Position numbers and translations under genes: made by a program. Positions 48,285 to 58,450 of a stretch of DNA of 64,000 bases are shown one piece after another (positions within the stretch are counted from its first letter, which is position 1; every line of letters begins with the position of its first letter). Under the pieces are notes generated by a model that was not told where the DNA came from, made no database searches, and worked only from the letters and a program-made list of their open reading frames with translations. This DNA comes from Cryptomeria japonica (taxonomy: Eukaryota > Streptophyta > Pinopsida > Cupressales > Cupressaceae). The stretch lies in assembly GCF_030272615.1 (NCBI RefSeq), contig NC_081415.1, positions 623,531,740 to 623,595,739 on the forward strand, written 5' to 3'.

Positions 48285-48289
48285 AATAT

Positions 48290-49724
48290 TGTTGGCATAT
48301 GTGTAGAATTTGATGACATGATAGAATTGTATGTTGTCATTGATGTCAATATGTTGAAGTATGAACCAACATATTGAAGTATGCAAACTGGCAAGAGAAC
48401 CGGTATGATGGTATGAAGTGAACCGGTATATGCAAAAAGGTGAACTGGTATGTTGGAATGTGAACCAATATATGCAAAGCTTGTATTGGGGTTTCATTTG
48501 ATATGACTATCGGATGGTAGTCTCAGCTTCAGGGTTTTCGATTGATGCATTCCAAGTCTGTGTGATTCGATCGATGACATCCTGTGACGAGTTAGCATTG
48601 AAATGAAGATTAGAGTGTGCATGAAGAATCTCCTTAAGGATCTTGCATGAAGAAGATTGATTCTATCTACCTCGGTAATGTGCAAAATCTTGGTAAACGG
48701 TGGAGAACGCGTGATGGGTTATCAGCTTCCAGAAGCGGTAAAGAACGAAAGATACAAAATGTCTTGAGATTTGTTCAAGATTTTTTTACCCTATGTAATG
48801 TGTTTAAATGGATAGGATTGGACCGTCTATATTGTTAACCTAGATGCTTAGGGTTTTTAGGTTTTGGCCACCGACCTAATTGTTGTCTATAAGGTTGATG
48901 ATGATTTTCATTTGAAGTTGTTGGGAAATGTATGTGTGTGAAGTGATTCTTGCCAAACCAAAGCAATGAGTAGAGATCTATAGAGTGTGATTGCAGATGT
49001 AAAGCAACTAAAGTGGATATGCCTTGAGATTGAGTGATGTTATCATATAAGTGTATTACCTGTTGACTTCTAACCATTTCAGTAGTTGGAAAATCCCTTT
49101 ACCGGGTAGCTTTGACAGGCTTTTTGTAAATCCTTTAACAAGGTGACTCAAAATCATTGAGTTCTTTAAATCCTCTAACAAGGTAACCTTTAACAGGGTT
49201 TTAACCTCTAACCGAGTATTTAGCCATCCCTTAACTAGGTGATCCCTAGTAGGATCGGTTCCTAGGAGAACTAGTTGTAAAGTCTTTAACCGGACTAGGC
49301 TCCTAATAGAGCGGACTTCAGAAGAGTTCAAGAACAACTTGTGGGTATTCATCCCCACCGTGTTTTTTCCTAGTTGGGTTTCCATATGAAAAATTAGTGT
49401 GTTATGTGTGATGTTTTAGTGTTTTCTATTAAGAGGCAATGCAAGTTGATCCAATGGTTATTGTATTTCTAATATTTTACTTGTTTAAGCATATGGGTGA
49501 AGTTGAGATAAGATATTATGTTTTGAGATGATCTAGTTGTTACCGGTTTATGTTTCTTGCAGTCATATTGTGTTTTACCGGTAGTGCTTTGTTGTAGATC
49601 GGTGATATTGTTTACCGGTTAGTGTAGTGTTTGCAGTTTAAATTGTTTAAGAATTTTTTGTCCATACTGATTCACCCCCCATCTCAGTATCTATTGGGTA
49701 TTTATTGTTCATCATTATTCATCA
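48290..49724 (+). repeat. 5' LTR of element D
   Basis: 1435 bp, from TGTTGGCATATGTG to TTATTCATCA. It has several AACCGGTAT words, GTTGTCATTGATGTCAA near 48335, a series of CCnnTAACnnGG units at 49090-49320, and CACCCCCCATCTCAGTATC near the end. Confidence 0.92.
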
Positions 49725-49726
49725 GT

Positions 49727-49738
49727 TGGTATCAAAGC
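49727..49738 (+). promoter_or_regulatory. Primer-binding site of element D
   Basis: TGGTATCAAAGC, one G-to-A change from the Met-tRNA site, two bases after the LTR. Confidence 0.87.
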
Positions 49739-49795
49739 ATCCTCCAGGTCCTCTGTGTTATAAGCTTAACCACTTGAGGAAAAGATCCTATTCTA

Positions 49796-50757
49796 ATGAT
49801 GAAGAGGGAAGGTCCTAATTTCAACAGAGACAACTTTAAGATATGGAAGGACAAAATGAAGATATACATTAAAAGCATGGGTGCTCAACACTAGAACTAT
49901 GTTGAGAATAATTATGTTGTCCCTATCGGTATTCTCACCGATGATCAAAGAAGAGAAATTCAGGAGAATGGGCAAGTCATGGAAGCTCTTATCAGCAGTC
50001 TATCTGATATTGAGTTTATAGATATTTAGGATAAAGATGATCCCAAAGATGTATGGGATACTCTGGAGTCTATCTATGGCAATGATGAGCATGTGAAGAA
50101 AGCTAAGGAAGAAAGCCTTTGAGGAAAATTTGAAGACATGCAGATGGTTGAAGGAGAGACCATTCAACAATATGGGATAAGGATTAAAAATATTGTTGGA
50201 GACATCAAGAGTGCAAGAGGTACAAGGGATGATTCCACCATTGTTAGAAAAGTTTTGAGATCCTTATTAACGATCTATGCAATAAGGGTTGTCGCTATTC
50301 AGGAGTTGAGATCTATTGACAAGACAAAGGTATCCCTAGACTCCATCATGACTAAGTTGACTATATATAAGCTAAACAGTTATGATGGCAATGTTCAGAA
50401 GTCTGAATCAGCCTTTAGAGCATCTATTGCACTATCTAGAAAGGGAATTGAGGTTGGTACTAGCTATAAACCTAGAAAAAATAGAGATATGGATGATGAG
50501 GAGATCCTGATGGAATTTGAAACTCTTCTTGCCAAGAGACTTCCTAAGGGAACTGAAAAATATAGAGGTAAGCTTCCTTTGAAATATTTTTCTTGTAATA
50601 GGATAGGACACATTGTTGTCAACTTTCCCAACAATGATAATAAGGACAAACCAGAGAAGTTTAAAAAGTTCAAAGGAGGAAATAGGAGAAACTATCTTGT
50701 TGCAATCGATGAAGGTGTCACTAATGATGAATCAGAAGATGAAGAAAATGAAGACAT
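49796..50757 (+). pseudogene. Element D gag
   Basis: The gag starts MMKREGPNFNRDNFKIWKDK at 49796. A few stops occur before 50138, after which it is open into protease. It has DVWDTLESIYGNDEHVKKAKEE and IQQYGIRIKNIVGDIKSA. The knuckle near 50582-50630, YFSCNRIGHIVVNF, has lost its first and last cysteines. A basic segment (EKFKKFKGGNRRN) and an acidic one (NDESEDEENEDIM) follow, as in element E. Confidence 0.87.
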
Positions 50758-53700
50758 AATGTTTGTAGCCATTAAGGAAGATGTGTTAGACAAGAAGGCT
50801 CTTGTCTCCTGCTTTGATAATTCTAATGAGTTGATTATTGATAGTGGATGTTCTCATCACATGACTCATGACCGAAGAAAGTTTCTGTCTCTGGAAGAGT
50901 ATGATGGAGGTTTAGTCCAATTTGGTAATGATGCACCATGTATGGCAAAAGGCAAAGGGTCCATCTCGATAAATGGAAAAAGAAGTGCTAATAATGTGTA
51001 TTGGGTAGAAGGTCTCAGACATAACCTTTTGAATGTTGCCTAGCTGAATGATAAAGGACTCACTCTGGAATTCAAAGATGGAGTGTGCAAAATAAAAGGA
51101 AAGAGTGGTGAACTGATGGCCACCGGTATGCAGACCAAAGGTAACTTATTTCAGTTAAATACAAATATCAGTCAATGTCTAATAGCTAAGTTTGATGATA
51201 GTTGGATATGTCATAGGAGACTCTGCCATGCAAATTTTGATAATATTGTGAAGGCCAGTAAGATCAAGGCAGTTAGAGGATTTCCTATGCTAAACAAACT
51301 GGAGAATCCTTTGTTCAAAGAATGTCAATTGGGGAAAATGTCTTCCTCAACCTTCAAAGGTAAATATTTCACATCAGATAATTTACTTGATCTTGTGCAT
51401 ACTGATTTGTGTGGTCTTATGAAAACTAGGAGTGTTCAGGGAGATAGGTACTTTATGATGTGGGTCACATTCTTGAAAGACAAGTCTAAAGCTTTTGGAA
51501 ATTTTAAAGCCTTCAGAGCACTAGTTGAAAAGGAAAGTGGTAAGAGAATCAAATGCCTTAGAACCAACCAAGGAGGTGAGTTCACTTCTAGAGAATTCAA
51601 CAAGTACTATGAAGATAATGGCACCAAGAGGCAACTATCTGCCCCCCAGACTCCACAGCAGAATGGCCTAGCAGAAAGGAACAACCAGAGTGTAGTTGAA
51701 ACAACCAGAATGATGTTGTTTCAAGGAAAGGTTGCTCACACTTTTTGGAGAGAATCAGTGAGTGCTGCAATCTACACTATGAACCAAGTACTCATCAAGA
51801 AAGCTAAGGATAAAAATCCTTATGAGTATTGGACTGGTAAGACTCCTGTAGTAAGCTACTTTAGAGTGTTTGGTAGCAAGTGTTATATCAAGAGAACTGA
51901 ATACTAGAGCAAGTTTGATGCAAAATGTGATGAGGGAATATTCCTAGGGTATTCCACCAAAGAGCAAAGCTCTCAAGTGTTTTAACAATAGGACTCAGAG
52001 AATTGTTGAAAGTATCAATGTTAGAGTTGATGAAACCTCTAAGAAACCTGAGGAAACCAACAACAAGCAAGTGCTGGATGAACCAAATGTAACCTTCTAG
52101 GAACCGGTTGCAAAACAACCAAGTACAAGTAACAGTGCTCCTACACTAGTAGATGTTGATGAAGATGAGGATGAAGATGAAAAGCAAGAGGAATCAGTTA
52201 AGATCATTCCTAGGTATGTAAAGCTGCATCATAATCCAAAGCAGATCATAGGGGATAAGGATGCAGGAATACTTGCAAGAAGAAAGGTCAGAGAAAATTC
52301 TTGCATGATTTCTAAATTTGAGCCCAAAACATTTAAAGAGGCACATAAAGATGAAGACTGGATTAAGGCTATGGAAGAGGAACTTGACCAGATAGAAAAG
52401 AATGGTACATGGTCTTTGGTACCTAGACCTGAGCACAAAAATGTTATTGGCACCAAATGGGTTTTCAGAAACAAGTTGAATGAAGATGGCACAATGGTAA
52501 GAAACAAAGCAACATTGGTATGTAAGGGATATGCTCAAGAAGAAGGATAAGACAATGGAGAAACCTTTACTCCAGTAGCTAGATTAGAAGGAGTTCGAAT
52601 GCTACTTGCATATGCAACTTTCAAGGAATTCAAAGTGTATCATATGGATGTGAAATCTACATTCATGAATGGAATACTTGAAGAGGAAGTGTATATAGAG
52701 CAACCAAATGGGTTTACCCTATCAAAAGATAGTGATATGGTGTGTAGGCTACATAAAGCCTTGTATGGATTGAAGCAAGCACCTAGAGAATGGTATGAAA
52801 ATTTACACTCCCATCTTGTGAAGATTGGATTTTAAAGAACAAGTGAAGATAGAAATATCTATCTGAAGACAAAAGGAGATCAAATTTTGATCTGTGAAGT
52901 GTTTGTTGATGGCATAATTTTTGGTGGAGATGACAAGATGAGCCATGCATTTGTAGATGAAATGAAGAAGCAATTCGAGATGTCACAAATTGGAGAGATT
53001 AAGTTCTTCATTGGACTACAGATTCAACAAATAAAATATGGTATCTTTATCACTCAGTCCAAGTATGTCAAAGAGGTGTTGAAGACCTTTGGCATGGAAG
53101 ACAACAAACCGGTTGGTACACTGATGATGACCGGTTGTAAATTGTCAAAAGAAGATGACTCAGTATTGGTGAATGAGAATGAATATCATCCAATGATTGG
53201 TAAGTTGCACTATGTAGTACACAACAGACTAGACATTGCACATGTAGTGGGTATTGCTGCATGTTTTCTGAAAAGTCCAAGAGAATCCCACTTGGTAGCA
53301 GTCAAGTGGATTCTTATATATCTGAAGGGAACTATAGATTATGGATTGTGGTATCCATATAGTAATGATTTCAATCTCAAAGTTTTTACTGATGCCAATT
53401 GGGCTAGTAATGTGCATGACTAGAAGAGCACAACTAGTGGTGCATTTTTTCTCGGTGGTAGACTTGTCTCATGGACGAGCATGAAGTAGAGTTGTATCTC
53501 TTAGTCCACATCAGAAGAAGAATATGTAGCAAAATTTATGAACTATACTGAGACAATTTGGATGAAGCATGTATTAAGTGGTTTCAAAGTCCCTATATCT
53601 CAACCGTTGAGTATATTTTATGATAACGCAAGTGCAATTAATATTTCCAAGAATCCGCTATTGCATGCTAGAACCAAGCACTTCGAGCTCAAGTATCATT

Positions 53701-53855
53701 TCTTGAGGGAGAAAGTTCAAAACAAAGAGGTTGTACTAGAACATGTTTCTAGTAAAGAGTAGTTAGCATATATATACACCAAGCCTCTATCGAAGGTTAC
53801 ATTTGCCTATTTAAGAGGTGAATTAGGGGTGTTGCCCCTTCAAGAGGTGAACTAA
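50758..53855 (+). pseudogene. Element D pol: protease, integrase, reverse transcriptase, RNase H
   Basis: The protease motif LIIDSGCSHHMT has its aspartate codon at 50840. The GAG-pre-integrase segment is LRHNLLNVA, then a stop. In integrase, HTDLCGLMKTRS is near 51400. About 11 residues are missing between RYFM and MWVTFL compared with element E, and the second catalytic aspartate is asparagine (LRTNQGGEF, near 51565). QNGLAERNNQ keeps the glutamate. RT has WSLVPRPEHKNVIGTKWVF (52410), MDVKSTFMNGILEEEVYIEQ and LYGLKQAPREWYENL. Its catalytic motif reads VFVDGIIFGG, so the second aspartate is glycine (52911-52913). RNase H includes FTDANWASNVHD, FYDNASAIN and YIYTKPLSK, ending at TAA 53853-53855. 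Confidence 0.9.
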
Positions 53856-54134
53856 AGGTATGTGCTCCACATCAATCAGGTATTGCATTGTCAAATCTTT
53901 TTTTAGGATTGGTGTGTTGATGGATGCTACTCCTCAGGAGGAGAAACATAGGAGATCATGCATGTTTGTTCCTCCACTTTGGCATTGTTGTCAAAGGGGG
54001 AGAACATGTGAAGTAGTGAAGATATCTGAAGTATTGAAAAAATAATATAGAAGAAGATGTAGATGAAGACATATAATATGGAAGAATATGTAGAGATATC
54101 TTTGTGTATTGCCATCAATGCCAAATGAGGAGAT
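53856..54134 (+). promoter_or_regulatory. Element D pre-LTR region with paired motif and purine tracts
   Basis: GGCATTGTTGTCAAAGGGGG followed by AGA lies at about 53981-54003, and GCCATCAATGCCAAATGAGGAG at about 54110-54132 abuts the 3' LTR. The two are about 130 bases apart, like the pairs in A, B and F. No coding sequence. Confidence 0.65.
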
Positions 54135-55622
54135 TGTTGGCATATGTGCACAATTTGATGACATGATAGGATTGTATGTTGTCATTGATATCAATATGTT
54201 GAAGTATGAACCAATATATTGAAGTAAGAAAACTAGCAAGAGAACCGGTATGATGGTATGAAGTGAACCAATATGATGGTATGAACTAGTATATGCAAAA
54301 AGGTGAACTGGCATGTTGGAATGTGAACCGGTATATGCAAATCTTGTATCAGAGTTTCATTTGATATAACTACCGATTGGTAGTCTCAGCTTCAGGGTTT
54401 CCGATTGATGCATTCCAAGTCTATGTGATTCGACTGACGACATCCTGTGATGAGTTAGCATTGAAATGAAGATCAGACTATGTTGCCACGTCAACCTTGT
54501 GCAGGTGAAGAATCTCCTTGAGGATCTTGCATGAAGAGGAATGATTCTATCTACCTCGGGAATGTGAAAAATCTTGGTAAACAGTGGAGAACATGTCATG
54601 GGTCATCAACTTCTAGAAGCGGTAAAGAATGAACGATGCAGAATGTCTTGAGATTTGTTCAAGATTTTTTTATCCTATGTAATGTGTTTAAATGGCTAGG
54701 ATTGGACCATCAGTATTGTTAACCTAGATGCTTAGGGTTCTTATGTTTTAGCCACTGACCTAATTGTTGTCTATAAGGTCGATGATGATTTTCATTTGAA
54801 TTTGTTGAAAAATGAATGTGTGTGAAGTGATTCTTGCCAGACTAGAGCAGTGAGTAGAGATCTATAGAGTGTGATTGCAGATATAGAGGAACTAAAGTGG
54901 ATCTACCTTGGCATTGAGTGTTGTTATCATATCAGTGTATTACCTATTGACTTCTAACCATTTCATCAGTTGGAAAATCCCTTTACTGGGTAGCTTTAAT
55001 AGGCTTTTGTAAATCCTTTAACAGGGTGACTCCAAATCATTGAGTTGTTTAAATCCTCTGACAAGGTAACCTTTAACGGGTTTTTAACCTCTAACCGGGT
55101 ATTTAGCCATCCCTTAACCAGGTGATCCCTACTAGGATCAGTTCCTAGTTGAACCAGTTGTAAAGTCTTTAACTAGACTAGGCTCCTAATAGAGTGGACT
55201 TTAGAAGAGTTCAAGAACAACTTGTGGGTATTCATCCTCACTGTGGTTTTTCCCAGTTGGGTTTGCACGTGAAAAATTAGTGTGTTATGTGTGATGTTTT
55301 TCATATGATGTTTTAGTGTTTTCTATTAAGAGGTAATGCAAGCTAATCAAATCGTTATTGTATTTCTGATGTTTTACTTGCTTAAGCATATGGGTGAAGT
55401 TGAGATAAGATATCAAGTTTTGAGATGATCTGGATGTTACCAATTTATGTCTCTTGCAGTCATACTATGTTTTATCGGTAATGCCTTGTTTTAGATAGGT
55501 GATATTTCTTACCAGTTAGTGTAGTCTTTGCAATTTAAATTGTTTAAGAAGTTTTTGTCCATACTGATTCACCCCCCCCTTTGAGTATTTGTTGGGTATT
55601 TATTGTTCATCATTATTCATCA
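54135..55622 (+). repeat. 3' LTR of element D
   Basis: 1488 bp, from TGTTGGCATATGTG to TTATTCATCA, aligned with 48290-49724. It has a short local duplication near 55285-55315 (TGTGATGTTTTTCATATGATG) and other small insertions, which account for the extra length. Confidence 0.92.
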
Positions 55623-55627
55623 AATAT

Positions 55628-57945
55628 TAATAATTATAATAGGTTCTGAAATAGAAGACATGAAGGCCTACATATTCTTTTGGTTGCCACAATCCTAAGG
55701 GAGGTGTTTTTCAGTGAGTGTCTCTTCACTGGAGATAGGATGATTAACTTTTCAGCCTATGACCCATCTAATGGAATAATTAGGATGAGTTTCAACAACA
55801 TAAACCAATGTTATAAATCAATTATAGCTAAGAAGATCAAGTGTTATCATCAACACTTATATGTGTTGCTACTCCATGACTATCCTCATACATAGAGAGT
55901 GAATTTAATTTTAATTTTAAGGTTCTACAACACTTATATAAGGTGCAAATCAGTCATAAATCAAATCCTATTGAAATAATTTGTCGATTGCAAAATCACC
56001 CACAATCTGAATGTGGTTGCCCAAAATTTTGTCAAGCGAGTGCAATAATTCCTTAAATGTTTAGTACAAGGAAGGAAAATTAAGTCATAATATATTATGT
56101 GATAGATCATTGATCAGATATGCATCAAGGACCTCAAATTGTCCTACCATTTATTGGACTTTAATGGGGAGATGCAACATTTGGAATTTTTTTTCCTTTC
56201 TCCCTTGGATACCATCAAGTATTTTTTACACCAATATTATTGGCAGCATCAAAAATTATATGAGAGCCTTTAATATATTCTTAGAGTTAACTTCTAAGTC
56301 AGCATAGGTATTCACCCATGGAGACAACAACTTTGTTGAATAATATGACCCACTTCTTTAGGAGCTGTTTGCATTTAAAAGCAAAAAGAATCAGAGATGA
56401 GCTCACCATGTTGAGGATGGCAAAATATCTAGAGCGTCCAACTAATCATTATAAATGTGTTAACAAGGGCCGATAAAATTTGAGAGAGCTTTTAACTGAA
56501 ACTAGTTCTTTTGGTTTCATGTTGAAATAGCTTTGGAAATGTTGCATTGCTATGAAATACAAGATTGTATCCTTGTTTTCTCTAGTTTGTAACTTTCTAA
56601 CCAACATGAAACACATGATGGAGCATTACCCAAAAAGGACATTGATCTAATGGAAACGTTTTCAACCCTTAGAGATGAGACATGAGTTTCTTAAGTGAAG
56701 TTTCCCATAAACTATGTACAATTGTTTGAATTATTTTTTCCTAAACCACAATGAACCTACACCTATAGTCCAAACTTATCTAGTGAGGCATGCTATCTAA
56801 AATCCAAAATCATGAGTATTGGATCCAAGAGTATAGCACAAAAAAATGGTTATAGCAATCTGTTATACATAATATATCAAAGCAATTTGCAACCATATCT
56901 ATTTAAGATCGGTTCAACATATAAACTCTTATCTTTCTTTTTTTTGGTAAGAATTATCATCTATAATGAACATATAATACTATAAAGAAGTCTTTATTGT
57001 TCATTTTATAAATGGGGATATGTATAATATGGTATCGTTAAATATATTTAATTGTAATAGATAAGATTTCTAAAATATGTTTTATGTTTATATGTATTTA
57101 TTTAAATAAATGATCTTTTGTCATTGAAATATAAGGATATATACCACTTTATTACTATTGAAAATTACTCACTGGGAATTAAAACAAAATAAATCTAGGG
57201 TATGGAACAAAATTTTCTTAAGGTTTGACAATGGATGTATCCCTCAAATCAAGCACAAAATTAACTATATAGATCAATATCTTACTTGAAATCACATAGA
57301 GAAATCTTATTGCTTGACTATTAACATGTTACCTTAGGATGAGCTTAGATATGAATTTGGAGTTATCAAAGCAATATTAACTTTTGGGTGGAATCTTAAA
57401 CATAGATATGAAAACACATATAGGATTTTCAAAAATATTAGTGCCACTGAGCGAAGAGAGTAAAATTAGCATATGAAAAAAAGTTATAAGTTAGGTCTTA
57501 TAGAATAATTCTAATGAATCAAAGGTTACGAAAAATATATATTCTAGATATACATATTTTTAGGATTGATTAATAAAAAAAATTCAAACATAAAGAAAAT
57601 TTCAAAGGTAGGAAGGCTTGATCGTTAGGCTCTGACTTTATCTACTTTATCTAAGTTAGTTGTTATTGTTATTCTTTGTTATCTTCATAAGAATAATTCT
57701 CTCTAAATTCCTCTAGCACTTTATTACTCCTACAACCTACAAAACAACTTGTCTAACCTCCTAGACCAAGCTCCAATTCATAAAATAAATAAAGGTGAAA
57801 ACAGTGGATGGTTTTGAAAAAAAATTTACAAGCTCAATTTCACATCTCACCAATGCAAAAGGTATGCATTTTGATTTCACAGCATAGAATGGTTTCTCAA
57901 CTTGTCTATTATGTTTGTCACTTGAGGATAGGCCAATGGGGAGAT
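55628..57945 (+). other. Sequence with a protein-like but unidentified fragment
   Basis: An open frame at 55680-55895 reads MVATILREVFFSECLFTGDRM, then AYDPSNGIIRMSFNNI and HQHLYVLLLHDYPHT, with natural-looking amino-acid use. Further pieces (for example METTTLLNNMTHFFRSCLHLK-like near 56320) occur downstream between stops. The sequence left of element D (48175-48284) also has a protein-like frame, so D may have inserted into an old coding unit. I do not recognise the family. The rest is AT-rich; 57635-57692 repeats 46195-46252. Confidence 0.3.
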
Positions 57946-58450
57946 TGTTAAATTTATTTGTTGAAGGGTTTGGGGGAACTCTATGAATCACTAAACACTT
58001 TCTTATCAATAATGAGATTTGCATTATTTTTGTCTTTATTAAGAGATAGAAATATTTATATCTTCTCTCATTAAAGCTTCCAAAACACATTTGTTTTTGC
58101 TAATTCACATGGTTTGATGGTACATAAGCACCCTAGGGACCTAGGTTTGGACAAAATGGTCAAAATTTGAGATTTTAGTTTTTTTTTGTGTTATTTCATG
58201 TAAATAAGGCAATTTGAGGCCATTATGATGTATTTGGACCTAATTGGGAAATTTTGAGGTCCATTGGGCAAAAATTGTAAAAATTATAAAAAGTTGTCAA
58301 TATTGTCATGACAACTTTTTAAAATTTGATTTGGAGGTTGGTTTTTGGCAGTTTGAGATTGTAATCCACTTGGATGGGCATAAATAGGCCTTTTTCACAC
58401 CACCCAATTTTGTCTTTTTGGATTTTGAAAGTTTAACTAAATGAAGTCGG
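57946..58450 (+). repeat. Possible LTR start with TATA box
   Basis: AATGGGGAGAT at about 57935-57945 resembles a purine tract and is followed by TGTTAAATTTATTTG. A CATAAATAGGCC sequence near 58378 would be a TATA box. No LTR end, primer site or second copy was found, so this is tentative and the right end is nominal. Confidence 0.3.

Larger units (their letters stand above)
48290..55622 (+). mobile_element. Element D: complete Ty1/copia retrotransposon
   Basis: A 7333-bp copia element with LTRs 48290-49724 and 54135-55622, TG/CA ends, primer site and purine tracts. The target duplication AATAT is perfect (48285-48289 and 55623-55627). All domains are present in copia order. It is inactive because of stops and because RT and integrase have lost catalytic residues. 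It is a close relative of element E in coding sequence and of the LTR at 35395. Confidence 0.93.

Noticed and set aside
57761-58090. 109-codon minus-strand frame
   Set aside because: No recognisable motif. It spans a possible LTR start on the other strand, and part is low-complexity.
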